Of a DNA stretch of 64,000 nt, positions 8,645 to 17,713 are shown piece by piece. A program made the translations under genes and the position numbers. Position 1 is the first letter of the stretch. Each line of letters begins with the position of its first letter. The notes under the pieces are model-generated. The model saw only the letters and a list, made by a program, of their open reading frames with translations, was not told the DNA's origin and ran no database searches. The DNA is taken from positions 372,001 through 436,000 of the forward strand of contig NZ_BQHW01000001.1 of assembly GCF_021602025.1 (NCBI RefSeq), in the 5' to 3' direction. This DNA is from Pseudomonas ceruminis (lineage in GTDB: Bacteria > Pseudomonadota > Gammaproteobacteria > Pseudomonadales > Pseudomonadaceae).

Positions 8645-8776
8645 GGTCAGGGATCTTCCTCGTGTCTGGCCACCTCTAAGAGGGATCGGGCATGGTAGCA
8701 CCGGCCCCGACGGCCGCTCAAGGCAGCGACTTTCGGCTAGACTCCGGCCCATTCACCTCATTGGAAACAGGCAAAC

Positions 8777-9685
8777 ATGGCAGGAAGCAGTCTACTGGTA
8801 CTGATCGACGATATCGCCACGGTACTCGACGACGTCTCGCTGATGACCAAGGTTGCGGCGAAAAAGACCGCAGGCGTGCTGGGCGACGACCTGGCGCTCA
8901 ATGCGCAGCAGGTCACCGGCGTGCGCGCCGAGCGCGAGATCCCGGTGGTGTGGGCAGTGGCGAAGGGGTCGTTCGTGAACAAGGCGATCCTGGTGCCGGC
9001 CGCGCTGCTGATCAGCGCGTTCATTCCCTGGGCCGTGACGCCGTTGTTGATGGTCGGGGGGGCGTACCTGTGTTTCGAAGGTTTCGAGAAGCTGGCGCAC
9101 AAGTTTCTGCACAGCAAGGAGGAGGACGCTGCCCAGCACAGCGCACGCAGCGAAGCGCTCGCCGATGCCAACGTCGACTTGGTGGCTTACGAGAAGAGCA
9201 AGATCAAGGGGGCGGTGCGCACCGACTTCATTCTGTCGGCAGAGATCATCGCCATCACCCTTGGCACTGTGGCCGATGCGCCGCTGCCCCAACAGATCAT
9301 CGTGCTGTCGGGCATCGCCATTGTCATGACCATCGGCGTTTACGGGCTGGTGGGGGGGATCGTCAAACTCGATGACCTGGGGCTGTGGATGGCCCAGAAA
9401 ACCTCGAGCCTGACGCGCGCAGTCGGCAATGGCATCCTGCGCGCGGCACCGTACATGATGAAAAGCCTTTCGGTGATCGGTACGGCAGCGATGTTCCTGG
9501 TCGGTGGCGGCATTCTGGTGCATGGGGTGGCGCCCCTGCATCACGCCATCGAGGCGTTCAGCGAGGGGCGCGCAGGCATGCTGACCGGGGCCTTGCTCAA
9601 TGGCCTGGCCGGCGTTGTGGCCGGCGCCGTGGTGCTGGCGGTGGTCAGCCTGGCAGCGAAGGTGTGGCGGGCGATCAGGGGCTGA
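8777..9685 (+). CDS. Inner membrane protein of the DUF808 (YedI) family
   Basis: The 302 residues start with [20 protein letters not shown], and the region [25 protein letters not shown] is characteristic of the DUF808 family (E. coli YedI). Six or more hydrophobic segments follow, including ones near residues 70-90, 150-165, 175-195, 225-250 and 270-295. The function of the family is unknown. It is divergent from the tetR gene with 132 bases between them, and its stop overlaps the end of the converging sulfatase-type gene by 11 bases. No link with purine metabolism is evident. Confidence 0.85.
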   Translation: MAGSSLLVLIDDIATVLDDVSLMTKVAAKKTAGVLGDDLALNAQQVTGVRAEREIPVVWAVAKGSFVNKAILVPAALLISAFIPWAVTPLLMVGGAYLCFEGFEKLAHKFLHSKEEDAAQHSARSEALADANVDLVAYEKSKIKGAVRTDFILSAEIIAITLGTVADAPLPQQIIVLSGIAIVMTIGVYGLVGGIVKLDDLGLWMAQKTSSLTRAVGNGILRAAPYMMKSLSVIGTAAMFLVGGGILVHGVAPLHHAIEAFSEGRAGMLTGALLNGLAGVVAGAVVLAVVSLAAKVWRAIRG

Positions 9686-11618
9686 CCGCCACGCCGGCGT
9701 CTTCGGGCTTCCAGGCCAGTAAACCCTGGCTGAAGCCGTACGCCGCGCTCTGATAGTAGGCGATTGCCCTGCGCACCAGCGGGTTATCGTTGCCCACCGT
9801 GGTTTCGCGGCTTTTGCCCAGGGCATCTTCATGCACGCGCATTGCGCCACGCGGGCTGAGGATGGCCAGGTTGGTACCGTCGAACAAGCCCAGGTGCTGG
9901 TAGTTACCGATCACCACCCGTGGCGCAAGGTCATCTTGCATCAGCAAGTCGCGCCCGAAAAACGTCGAGGTATAGCTCATGCCCAGCAGGCCGAGCAGGG
10001 TCGGCGCCAGGTCGATCTGGCTGGCCAGCTTCGACTCCTCGCGCGCCTCGATCAGCTTCGGCGCATAGATGAACAGCGGGATCTGGTAGTTCTGAACCGG
10101 TAGGTCTTCCACGCCAGCGCTGCCGGCGGTGTGGTCGGCGACGAAGATGAACAGGGTATTGTCGAACCAGGGTTTGCCCTTCGCCGCCTCCAGGAACTGC
10201 GCGATGGCATGGTCGGTGTACTTCACCGCGCCTTCACGGCCCTCACCTGACGGGATGTCGATACGGCCGTCCGGGTAGGTGTACGGGCGATGGTTGGAGG
10301 TGGTCATCAGTTGCAGGAAAAACGGCTTTTGCTTGGCGTGATCGGCATCGGCCAGCTTGAGGGTTTGCCGGTACAGGTCTTCGTCGGCGATGCCCCAGGC
10401 GTTCTTGAAGCTGATTTCGCTTTCATCGATGCTGCTCTGGTCGACGATGCGGTAACCATTGCCACTGAAGAATGCGTTCATGTTGTCGAAGTAGCCGCGC
10501 CCGCCGTAGACAAACACAGCATCGTAGCCCTTGGCCGATAGCTGCTGGCCCAGGCTGGCGTAGCCGCTTTCGCGGCCGATGCGTTTGACGATCGAGCGCC
10601 CAGGCGTTGGCGGGATCGACAGGGTAATGGCTTCCAGGCCGCGGTCGGTACGGGTGCCGGTGGCGTAGAAGTTGTTGAAGTACAGGCTCTGGCGACGCAG
10701 GGCGTCGAGGTTGGGCGTGAGGTTGCGTGGCTCGCCGTTGCTGCCCATGTACTTGGCGCTGAAGCTTTCGATCGTCACCAGGATGATATTGGGGGTGCGC
10801 TGCGGGCCGTTGGCAATGACGTGGCGCCGGATGTCCTGTGGCTCCTTGCCCTGGAAGTGGGCGTCAGGTTCGGCCAGCTCCTGATGCATTTGTGCGCCGA
10901 CCTCGGCTGCATCGAGGCTGGCGTAGAACTGTGTGTAGTCCAGTTCGTTGTTGCGGAAGGCGGCGAAGAACTGATACGGGCCGTTGCTGGCCAGTTCGCG
11001 TTGGTAGGCGTTGCCTCCCTGACCGCGGGGGAACTGCTGGTCGATCACCAGGGCGTTGAGGCCAGCCAATACCGCCAGCAGGGTAATACCCACCAAGCGC
11101 TGGCGCAGTTGTGGCCCGGGAGCTGCGAGTGCCTGGGCCAGCGGCCTGCGCAGCAGCATGGCCAGCAGGCCCGCCACCAGCGCGATGCCGCCCAACAGGG
11201 CGGGTAGGGGGTAGGATTCGCGAATGTTGTCCAATACCTCCTTGGAGTACACCAGGTAGTCCACGGCGATAAAATTGAAGCGCACGCCGAACTCATCCCA
11301 GAACAGCCATTCGGCTACCGCGACGAACAGCATCACGAACAGGCTGACCACCAGCACCCCGCCCAGCAGCCAGCGGTGGGCCTGTGAGCGCCACAGCACG
11401 GTTGGGCACAGCGCCATGTACAGGCCCATCGGCAGGGCTGCATAGACCAGGAAGCTCAAGTCGTAGAGCGCCCCGTCAAAGAATAAAGCGAAGTAATTGC
11501 CGCTCACTTCATCCAGATGGGTAACCAGCAAGATGAAGCGTGTCAGCAGGAAAATACCGAACCAGAGTGAACACAGCAGAAGCAGGTAACGCCAAGGGGC
11601 GGTGAGGGTAGTGCGCAT
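9675..11618 (-). CDS. LTA-synthase/sulfatase-type membrane phosphotransferase
   Basis: I start it at the ATG at 11618; a TTG one codon upstream is also possible. The 647 residues comprise about five N-terminal membrane helices (to ~residue 170) and a large periplasmic sulfatase-fold domain (PF00884). Metal and nucleophile sites of the LtaS/OpgB group are visible: a Glu in [14 protein letters not shown], a Thr/Arg-rich [12 protein letters not shown] segment as the nucleophile region, and the FVADHT motif near residue 490. Such enzymes transfer phosphoglycerol or phosphoethanolamine groups onto periplasmic glycans or lipids. Substrate cannot be told from sequence; Gram-negative members include OpgB-type glucan modifiers. 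It stands alone, converging with the DUF808 gene. Confidence 0.85.
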   Translation of the reverse strand: MRTTLTAPWRYLLLLCSLWFGIFLLTRFILLVTHLDEVSGNYFALFFDGALYDLSFLVYAALPMGLYMALCPTVLWRSQAHRWLLGGVLVVSLFVMLFVAVAEWLFWDEFGVRFNFIAVDYLVYSKEVLDNIRESYPLPALLGGIALVAGLLAMLLRRPLAQALAAPGPQLRQRLVGITLLAVLAGLNALVIDQQFPRGQGGNAYQRELASNGPYQFFAAFRNNELDYTQFYASLDAAEVGAQMHQELAEPDAHFQGKEPQDIRRHVIANGPQRTPNIILVTIESFSAKYMGSNGEPRNLTPNLDALRRQSLYFNNFYATGTRTDRGLEAITLSIPPTPGRSIVKRIGRESGYASLGQQLSAKGYDAVFVYGGRGYFDNMNAFFSGNGYRIVDQSSIDESEISFKNAWGIADEDLYRQTLKLADADHAKQKPFFLQLMTTSNHRPYTYPDGRIDIPSGEGREGAVKYTDHAIAQFLEAAKGKPWFDNTLFIFVADHTAGSAGVEDLPVQNYQIPLFIYAPKLIEAREESKLASQIDLAPTLLGLLGMSYTSTFFGRDLLMQDDLAPRVVIGNYQHLGLFDGTNLAILSPRGAMRVHEDALGKSRETTVGNDNPLVRRAIAYYQSAAYGFSQGLLAWKPEDAGVAVSP

Positions 11619-11769
11619 CAAATAGGCCTGTTTTATTTTTAGTTGTACGAAGCAAAGCAGGCTAAATCACAGGGTGCAAAAAATATGTCAAAAAATCGCG
11701 GTGCGTTTATGGAAAGTCGGATTTATAGTCAAACCTCGTCGATTGAATTAGGAATGAGGAGGTACGCAC

Positions 11770-12084
11770 ATGTTCGGCAATGTTTTGACCTATGACGCCT
11801 ACCACCTGGCGCTTTACCTGATTACCGCGATAGCTTGGGTGAGCCTGGGGTTCTGCTTCCTGATGCGTGGGGCCGGCGTACAGGCGCTTTACAAGGGCTG
11901 CGCCATGTTCGGCGTGGCGCTGGCACTGAGCCTGGGTATGCTGGTGCTGGATATTTTACGGGTGCTAGAGCACCCTCACGTGGAAATGTCATTGGTGATG
12001 GTGGGCATGGTATTGCCCGTCATCGGTATTCTGACTTTAAAGGCAGATTCCATCGTAAGTAAGCATTCACTTAAAAGGGTGTAA
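11770..12084 (+). CDS. Small three-helix membrane protein of unknown function
   Basis: The 104-residue product is preceded by a strong site (GAGGAGG, 8 bases before the ATG). It has three hydrophobic stretches at about residues 10-30, 42-62 and 74-90, linked by short charged loops (MRGAG, RVLEHPH), and a basic C-terminus ending SLKRV. I do not recognise the family. It is divergent from the LTA-synthase-type gene, with 151 bases between the starts, and is followed by a 14-base-stem terminator at 12106-12139. Good codon structure and signals on both sides make it a real gene. Confidence 0.75.
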   Translation: MFGNVLTYDAYHLALYLITAIAWVSLGFCFLMRGAGVQALYKGCAMFGVALALSLGMLVLDILRVLEHPHVEMSLVMVGMVLPVIGILTLKADSIVSKHSLKRV

Positions 12085-12105
12085 GAAGTTGCTTACAATC
12101 AGGTG

Positions 12106-12139
12106 CGTGACAGCGTTGCTACGTTGCAACGCTGTCACG
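12106..12139. terminator. Strong hairpin between converging genes
   Basis: A perfect 14-base stem: CGTGACAGCGTTGC (12106-12119) pairs with GCAACGCTGTCACG (12126-12139) around a 6-base loop. It ends the small membrane protein gene and the converging Tsx-like gene (stop at 12150). Only a short T-run follows on the plus strand. Confidence 0.75.
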
Positions 12140-12149
12140 TTTCAGCCCG

Positions 12150-12932
12150 TCAGAAGTGCACTTTTACCAACAGGCTGGCGGTGTTCTGGTCGGTGGTAAA
12201 GGCATCGCTGTCCTTGATGCCGTACTTGTTTTTCCAATAGTCGTATTCAATACCCACGTAGAGCTGCTTTTCACCCAAGTGCAGCGCTTTGCCCAGGTCG
12301 TATTTGATCTGGGGGTTGAAGTGCAGGTTGGCCTGGTAGGTGCCGCGGCGGTTTTCGTCGTTATCGACGACCCAGTCCATGTAGCCATCGATCAGCACAT
12401 CGGACGAGCCGACCGCAATGGTGTAGGACCAAACCGGGGTAATCTGCCAGACGTTGTCACCCGGGCGGCTGCCGTCGGTGGTGCGCTGGTAGAAGTTGAG
12501 CTGGAAGTAATCGAAGCCAGGGATTGCCAGGTCGAAGCCAGGGCCGATCAGGTAAGCCTCGGTGTCACCTTCGCCGAACTCGTACGTCATGGCCAGCAGC
12601 ACATCCTTGATGGGGCCGAACTCGAGCTTCTGGTCGAAGATCTTGCCAAACGACAGGCGTGGGCTGATCTCTCCGTAGTAGGTGTTGGGGCCGTTATTGG
12701 CGTCCTTCTTGCCCTGGTAGAAGATCTTGTCGACGAAGATGAAGTTGTCGCCGTACTTCCACGCATCGGCGTGTTCGAAGGTGACGGTCTGTTGGGTTTC
12801 AGGGTTGACCTTGAAGTTCTTGCCCCACAGATACGTCAGGCTGTTGTTCTGCCACTGCAGCAGGTCATCGGCGTAGGTGGTGCCGCACGCCAACAGGCCG
12901 CTCGCGAGTATCAGGCTATTGATGGTACGCAT
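12150..12932 (-). CDS. Tsx/OmpK-like nucleoside-specific outer membrane channel, copy 1
   Basis: The start at 12932 gives a clean signal peptide (MRTINSLILASGLLACGTTYA then DDLLQW), preferred over the longer frame to 13022. The mature part, ~240 residues of alternating hydrophobic strands, ends in the aromatic VKVHF typical of beta-barrels. Motifs such as SLTYLWGKNFKVNPETQQT, FVDKIFYQGKKD and YVGIEYDYWKNKYGIKD place it in the Channel_Tsx (PF03502) family, which passes nucleosides. A close paralogue follows upstream at 13287-14072. Beside urate/xanthine genes it probably admits purine nucleosides or bases. A RutR-type palindrome lies 215 bases before its start. Confidence 0.9.
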   Translation of the reverse strand: MRTINSLILASGLLACGTTYADDLLQWQNNSLTYLWGKNFKVNPETQQTVTFEHADAWKYGDNFIFVDKIFYQGKKDANNGPNTYYGEISPRLSFGKIFDQKLEFGPIKDVLLAMTYEFGEGDTEAYLIGPGFDLAIPGFDYFQLNFYQRTTDGSRPGDNVWQITPVWSYTIAVGSSDVLIDGYMDWVVDNDENRRGTYQANLHFNPQIKYDLGKALHLGEKQLYVGIEYDYWKNKYGIKDSDAFTTDQNTASLLVKVHF

Positions 12933-13146
12933 TGCGAGTGTCGCTCCCTTGATTGATCTGTTGTCAGCGCTCGGTGTTGGCGCTGTTATTGTCTTTTGGG
13001 TCAGCTTTTTTTGATTGCCCACAGCTGTTTGGCAAGCGCTGCGCCAACTTTTCCGCGTTAGCTACAACCTTCCTGCTCGACTTGTTCTGAACGGATGAAA
13101 ATGGGTAGGTCAGGCTGGCAATACGTTGGCCAACCGCCCGAATTCA

Positions 13147-13162
13147 TTGACTGAGCGGTCAG
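13147..13162. promoter_or_regulatory. Predicted RutR-type operator before Tsx-like copy 1
   Basis: TTGACTGAGCGGTCAG: half-sites TTGAC and GTCA(G) six bases apart, one base off a full 16-base palindrome. It has the spacing of the E. coli RutR site and matches sites before xdhA and the AzgA-type permease in this window. Confidence 0.5.
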
Positions 13163-13235
13163 TAAACGCGGGCAGGATCCGTCCTGCCCTGAGCGAGGGG
13201 GCGCGCAGATTACTGGCTTGCGCGCCTGGCCTCAA

Positions 13236-13278
13236 GTGCTCCGTCCTGGAGCACGGTGAATCAAACTTGGGCGTTTGA
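13236..13278 (-). terminator. Tandem hairpins after Tsx-like copy 2
   Basis: Two stems lie just past the stop of the minus-strand gene: TCAAAC/GTTTGA (13261-13266 with 13273-13278) and GTGCTCC/GGAGCAC (13236-13242 with 13248-13254). The T-runs are poor, so termination strength is uncertain. Confidence 0.5.
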
Positions 13279-13286
13279 TCAGCTTT

Positions 13287-14072
13287 TCAGAAATGCACTT
13301 TGATCAGAGCGCTTGCCACACTCTGATTGGTTTCGAGGTTGCCGCGGCTATCGATGCCGTACTTGTCCTTCCAGTAGCTGTATTCAAAGCCTACATACAA
13401 CTGTTTGGCACCCAGGTTCAGCGCTTTGCCCAGGTCATATTTGACCTGTGGGTTAAAGTGCAAGTTGGCGTGGTAAGTGCCGCGTCGTGTTTCGTCATTG
13501 TCGGTGACCCAGTCCATGTAACCGTCTATCAGAATGTCCGACCTGCCCACAGGGACGGTGTAGGACCAGCCAGGGGTTATCTGCCAGACGTTGTCCCCTG
13601 GTCGGCTGCCCTCGGTGTTGCGCACATAGAAGTTCAGGGTGAAGTAGTTGAAGCCGGGGATGTCCAGGTCGAAGCCAGGGCCGATCAGGTAAGCCTCGTT
13701 GTCGCCTTCGCCGCGCTCGTAGGTCATCGCAAGCAGTACGTCCTTGACCGGGCCGAAGGCCAGTTTGCGGTCGAGCATCTTGCCAAACGACAGGCGTGGG
13801 CTGAACTCACCGTAGTAGGTGGTGACACCTTTGCTCGCGTCAGGCTTGCCGTTGTAGAAGATCTTGTCGACGAACAGGAAGGTGTCGCCGTACTTCCATT
13901 TGTTGGCGTGCTCGAACGTGATGGTCTGTTGGATGTCGGGGTTGACCTTGAAGTCCTTGCCGTACAGGTAGGTCAAGCTTTCGCCATGCCACAGCAGCCA
14001 TTCGCCTGCATGCGAAGGAAGGGTGGCCAGCAGGCTGCTGCCCAGCAACAGGGACGAGGTGATGCGCTTCAT
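13287..14072 (-). CDS. Tsx/OmpK-like nucleoside-specific outer membrane channel, copy 2
   Basis: The 261-residue product has a signal peptide (MKRITSSLLLGSSLLATLPSHA then GEWLLW) and the same barrel pattern as copy 1, ending IKVHF. Long runs are shared with copy 1 (for example RRGTY, ANLHFNPQ, KYDLGKAL, KQLYVG), so the pair is a tandem duplication that has since diverged. The gene lies 138 bases downstream of the uacT-like permease on the same strand, with a strong terminator between them, so it probably has its own promoter. It likely serves outer membrane entry of nucleosides or purines for the permease next door. Confidence 0.9.
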   Translation of the reverse strand: MKRITSSLLLGSSLLATLPSHAGEWLLWHGESLTYLYGKDFKVNPDIQQTITFEHANKWKYGDTFLFVDKIFYNGKPDASKGVTTYYGEFSPRLSFGKMLDRKLAFGPVKDVLLAMTYERGEGDNEAYLIGPGFDLDIPGFNYFTLNFYVRNTEGSRPGDNVWQITPGWSYTVPVGRSDILIDGYMDWVTDNDETRRGTYHANLHFNPQVKYDLGKALNLGAKQLYVGFEYSYWKDKYGIDSRGNLETNQSVASALIKVHF

Positions 14073-14179
14073 GTTGTGATTCCCGGACTTATTGTTTTTG
14101 TTGGCGGTTTTTTTTGGCGCGCAGGCGCCCCGAGCGACCCATTCCGGTGGGCCGACGGTGTAGCGGTTACTGCGAAAGT

Positions 14180-14204
14180 GAAAAGGGCGGCGATTGCGCC
14201 GCCC
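14180..14204 (-). terminator. Rho-independent terminator of the urate/xanthine permease gene
   Basis: Stem GGGCGGCG (14185-14192) and CGCCGCCC (14197-14204) with a 4-base loop; on the minus strand it is followed by TTTTC. It starts 7 bases past the permease stop codon. Confidence 0.85.
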
Positions 14205-14210
14205 TGCAAC

Positions 14211-15566
14211 TCAATGCTGGTGACAGGCGTCGTTATGCGCCGCGCGGTCTGCGCCGCCGAGGATGTTGAACAGCACGTTCAGTACCAGGGCACTGACTGT
14301 GGCCATGGCGATGCCGCTGTGGGTGATGGGTTCCATCCACTGCGGCATCTGGGCGAAGAACTCTGGACGCACCACAGGGATAAGGCCGAAGCCGACGCTG
14401 ACCGCAACCAGCAGCTGGTTGCGACGGTCGCCGATGTCCGCTTCCTGAAGGATCTTGATGCCGGTGGCGGTGACCATGCCGAACATGGCAATGGATGCCC
14501 CGCCCAGTACCGCAGGTGGAATCGAGGCGATCAGGAAGGCCGCCTTGGGCAGCAGGCTGAGCAGGATCAGCAGCCCGCCGGCCATCACCGTGACGTAGCG
14601 GCAACGCACCCCGGTCATCTGCACCAGGCCGATGTTCTGGGCAAACGAGGAGTGGGTGAAGGTGTTGAAGAAACCGGCAATGAACGATGCACCGGCATCG
14701 CACAGCAGGCCACGGCGCAGCATCCCAGGGGTGACTTCGCGATCGGTCACCTTGCCCAGGGCCAGGAACATACCCGTGGACTCGACGAAGATGATCACCA
14801 CCACCAGGCACATTGACAGGATCGGTGCCAGGCTGAAGGTCGGCATGCCGAAGTGCAGTGGGGTCACCACTTGCAGCCACGGTGCGTCGCTCAGGCCTGA
14901 CAGGTCGACCATGCCGATCGAGCCGGCCAGGATGTAGCCAAGGCCCATGCCCACCAGTACCGACACATTGACCCAGAAGCCACGCATGAAGCGGTTGATC
15001 AGCAGGATGACGGCCAACACCAGGCCCGCCACCAGCAGGTAGATCGGCGAGCCGAAGGTCTGCGCCTGCTGGCCGCCGCCGGCCCAGTTGACCGCAACCG
15101 GGAACAGCGACAGGCCGATGGACGTAATCACGGTACCGGTCACCAGGGGGGGGAAGAAGCGCACTACCTTGGACATGAACGGCGCGATCAGCATGCCGAA
15201 GAACCCGGCAGCGATGGTCGCGCCGAAGATCCCCTGCAGGCCTACGCCGGGCATGCCGGCCATGGCTACCATGCTGCCCACCGCAGCGAAACTGGCGCCC
15301 ATCATCACCGGCATGCGGATCCCTACCGGGCCGATACCGAACGACTGAATGATGGTGGCCACGCCGGCAACCAACAGGTCGGCGTTGATCAGGAAGGCGA
15401 CTTCTTCACGAGACAATCCAGCAGCCTGGCCGATGATCAAAGGCACGGCAATCGCACCTCCATACATCAGCAGAACATGTTGCAGGCCTACCAGGATCAG
15501 TTGGAACAGGGGCAGAGGCTGACGCGGTGGCGCAACGGGGATGTACGCCTTGCGTGACTCGGACAT
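14211..15566 (-). CDS. uacT: Urate/xanthine permease, NCS2 (NAT) family
   Basis: The 451-residue protein has 12-14 hydrophobic segments and the NCS2 hallmarks: QHVLLMYGGAIAVPLIIG near residues 29-46, and the NAT signature QNIGLVQMTG followed by VRCRYVTVMAG in its second half. Bacterial members of this branch take up urate and xanthine with protons. Its place directly upstream of a Tsx-type channel and downstream of puuD supports urate as a main substrate; xanthine alone is possible, and the symbol is given on that basis. The start is the ATG at 15566. The gap to puuD (15567-15779) carries a REP-like hairpin and no clear operator. Confidence 0.85.
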   Translation of the reverse strand: MSESRKAYIPVAPPRQPLPLFQLILVGLQHVLLMYGGAIAVPLIIGQAAGLSREEVAFLINADLLVAGVATIIQSFGIGPVGIRMPVMMGASFAAVGSMVAMAGMPGVGLQGIFGATIAAGFFGMLIAPFMSKVVRFFPPLVTGTVITSIGLSLFPVAVNWAGGGQQAQTFGSPIYLLVAGLVLAVILLINRFMRGFWVNVSVLVGMGLGYILAGSIGMVDLSGLSDAPWLQVVTPLHFGMPTFSLAPILSMCLVVVIIFVESTGMFLALGKVTDREVTPGMLRRGLLCDAGASFIAGFFNTFTHSSFAQNIGLVQMTGVRCRYVTVMAGGLLILLSLLPKAAFLIASIPPAVLGGASIAMFGMVTATGIKILQEADIGDRRNQLLVAVSVGFGLIPVVRPEFFAQMPQWMEPITHSGIAMATVSALVLNVLFNILGGADRAAHNDACHQH

Positions 15567-15714
15567 GCAGCACCTCGAGTTTTGTTTTTATTCTCGGATC
15601 CAAGCGTCAGCTGCAAGCGGCAGGCCCGATGAAGGCAGCCTGGGTTTTCCGTTTGAAGTCGATCGCTCGATGCTTGCTTGTTGCGTGTTTCTTTAAATCG
15701 TTGGCCGGCATTGC

Positions 15715-15776
15715 CGGCCCTTTCGCGGCGCAAGGCCGCTCCTACCGGGGCGCGCGGACGCCCCGGCAGGAGAGGT
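15715..15776. repeat. REP-like hairpin after puuD
   Basis: A REP-like core GCGGCGCAAGGCCGCTCC (about 15725-15742) is followed by the near-perfect stem TCCTaCCGGGGCG/CGCCCCGGcAGGA (about 15740-15771). It lies directly after the puuD stop on the minus strand and may serve as a transcript end. Confidence 0.65.
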
Positions 15777-15779
15777 GTA

Positions 15780-17108
15780 TCAGTTGACCTGGGCGCCTTT
15801 GGCGATCCAGTCACCGACGAGCTTGCGCTCTTCGGCAGTCATCTGGGTGATGTTGCCCAGCGGCATGATCTGGCTGGCGACCGCTTGCGCCTGAATGCGC
15901 GCGGCCTGAGCCTGAATCTGCTGCGGGGTATCGAACATCACGCCGGCAGGGGCGGCGCTGAACAGTGGGCTGGTCGGCTTGGACGAGTGGCACACGGTGC
16001 AGCGTTCCTGGATGACGGTGTGGATCTTGTCGAAGGTGCCGCCGCCAGCCTGGGCACTGGCCTGGGCCGAAGCCTCAGCCGGTGCGGCGGGTGCTTCGGC
16101 GGCCTTGGCGGCCTCCTCGGCGCGCTGTTCGGCAGCGGTCTTGCCACCGACTGCGGTGGCCGGCAGTGGCTGGTAGTCGATGTTTGCCGCCGCCTGTTCA
16201 GGTGCTACCGCCAGCGGTTTCGGGCCGGTGACGTAGGCCAGGCAGATCATGGCCAGGGCGCCGACGGGCAGTGTCCAGGCGTACTTGTTGCTGTCGTGGC
16301 GGGTGTTGAAGTAGTGGCGGATCAGGACCGCAGCCACTGCAATCCCGGCCAGGATCAGCCAGTTGTACTGGCTACCGTAGGTGCTCGGGAAGTGGTTGCT
16401 GATCATGATGAACAGCACCGGCAGGGTGAAGTAGTTGTTGTGGCGCGAACGCAGCAGGCCTTTGGCCGGCAGTACCGGGTCGGGCGTCTGGTTGTTCTCG
16501 ATCGCCGCCACCAGCTGGCGCTGGGCCGGCATGATGATGCGGAACACGTTACCGACCATGATGGTGCCAATGATCGCGCCGGTGTGCAGGTATGCACCAC
16601 GGCCACTGAACACCAGGCTGAAGCCCCAGCAGGCGGCGATGATCAGCACGAACAGCACACCGCCGAGCAGCGCTGGCTTCTTGCCCAGGGGCGAGTCGCA
16701 CAGGAAGTCGTAGATGAACCAGCCGGCGATCAGCGAACCGATACCGATAGCGACGCCTTCGGCACCGCTCAGGGTGCTGCCAGGTGCCAGCAGGTACAGG
16801 GCCGGGTTCCAGTAGAACACCACGCACAGCAGGGCGATACCGGACATCCAGGTGAAGTAGGCTTCCCATTTGAACCAGTGCAGGTTCTCGGGCATTTTCG
16901 GGGGGGCGAGTTTGTATTTCTCCAGGTGGTAGATACCACCGCCGTGAATCGCCCAGAGATCACCCGACAACCCATCGCGCGGGTTGCTTCGGTTCAGGTG
17001 GTTCTCCAGCCAGACGAAGTAGAACGATGCACCGATCCAGGCGACACCGGTGATCATGTGAACCCAGCGAATGCTCAGGTTCAGCCATTCGTGAAGGTGT
17101 GCTTCCAC
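15780..17108 (-). CDS. puuD: Membrane-bound urate hydroxylase with cytochrome c domain (PuuD)
   Basis: The 442-residue protein begins at a GTG (17108) with AGAGGT seven bases before it. The N-terminal ~300 residues form about eight membrane helices with conserved His/Trp patches (LSIRWVHMITGVAWIGASFY, AIHGGGIYHLEKY). An Ala/Glu-rich linker (~residues 305-345) leads to a C-terminal cytochrome c domain with CTVCH at 370-374 and a downstream Met (QIMPLGNITQM) as likely sixth ligand. This is the PuuD type of urate oxidase, which makes 5-hydroxyisourate without releasing H2O2 and is thought to pass electrons to the respiratory chain. It is 44 bases downstream of allA. Confidence 0.92.
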   Translation of the reverse strand: MEAHLHEWLNLSIRWVHMITGVAWIGASFYFVWLENHLNRSNPRDGLSGDLWAIHGGGIYHLEKYKLAPPKMPENLHWFKWEAYFTWMSGIALLCVVFYWNPALYLLAPGSTLSGAEGVAIGIGSLIAGWFIYDFLCDSPLGKKPALLGGVLFVLIIAACWGFSLVFSGRGAYLHTGAIIGTIMVGNVFRIIMPAQRQLVAAIENNQTPDPVLPAKGLLRSRHNNYFTLPVLFIMISNHFPSTYGSQYNWLILAGIAVAAVLIRHYFNTRHDSNKYAWTLPVGALAMICLAYVTGPKPLAVAPEQAAANIDYQPLPATAVGGKTAAEQRAEEAAKAAEAPAAPAEASAQASAQAGGGTFDKIHTVIQERCTVCHSSKPTSPLFSAAPAGVMFDTPQQIQAQAARIQAQAVASQIMPLGNITQMTAEERKLVGDWIAKGAQVN

Positions 17109-17152
17109 AGTAGTTACCTCTGCCAGTCACCGAGAAGATGACTGACCTTTTC

Positions 17153-17656
17153 TTATTGGTGGGGATTGAGGATCAGCATCTGTTCCTCGGTGAAGTAATG
17201 CTCATCGCAGTTGTTGCCGGAACCGCTGCGATCAACCACCAGGAAATCATCCCGCTTTTCGATCGTCAGCACCGGGTGGTGCCAGACGCCGCGATGGTAA
17301 TTAACGCCCTGCCTGCCATTACTGCGGAAGGCACGGACCAAGCCTGATACAGGTGCATCGCCAACCGGCGCGACCACGATCAGAAAGGGGTTGCCGAGCA
17401 GCGGGATGAAAGCCTGGCTGCCCAGCGGATGGCGTTCCAGCATGCGCACGGTCAGCGGCATGTCCAGCGCGTCGGCGCGGAAGATGCTGATGATCGCCTT
17501 GTCTTCGGGCTCGGCGGTCTCGACCGTGGCGAGCTTGTGAAAGCGCATGGTCGAGCCGTTGTTGATCATGAAGTGGTCGCTGCCATCGGTTTCGATCACG
17601 TCACCGAACGGGGCGAAGGCTTCTTTGGTCAGGGGCTCGATCATCAGGGTGCGCAT
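17153..17656 (-). CDS. allA: Ureidoglycolate lyase
   Basis: The 167-residue protein matches AllA (ureidoglycolate lyase) in length and sequence: MIEPLTKEAFAPFGDVIETD at the N-terminus, then FRADALDMPLTVRMLERHPLGSQAF, and the cupin-barrel NYHRGVWHHPVLTIEKRDDFLVVDR with metal-binding histidines. It splits ureidoglycolate to glyoxylate and urea, linking purine breakdown to gcl and to the urea transporter. The start is the ATG at 17656, 57 bases after the uraD stop; the genes run puuE-uraD-allA-puuD and look like one operon. Confidence 0.95.
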   Translation of the reverse strand: MRTLMIEPLTKEAFAPFGDVIETDGSDHFMINNGSTMRFHKLATVETAEPEDKAIISIFRADALDMPLTVRMLERHPLGSQAFIPLLGNPFLIVVAPVGDAPVSGLVRAFRSNGRQGVNYHRGVWHHPVLTIEKRDDFLVVDRSGSGNNCDEHYFTEEQMLILNPHQ

Positions 17657-17713
17657 GCGGTTATCTCTTCTATGTTCGTTATTCTGGATAAGGCTCTAAC
17701 GTTGCGGCAGCGA

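Larger units (their letters stand above)
12933..13286. other. Intergenic region between the two Tsx-like genes
   Basis: These 354 bases hold the upstream region of copy 1, a TTGAC-N6-GTCA palindrome at 13147-13162, a GGGCAGGA/TCCTGCCC hairpin near 13171-13190, and the terminator hairpins of copy 2 at 13236-13278. No gene is seen. A short T/A-rich stretch near 12990-13015 could be promoter sequence. Confidence 0.6.
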
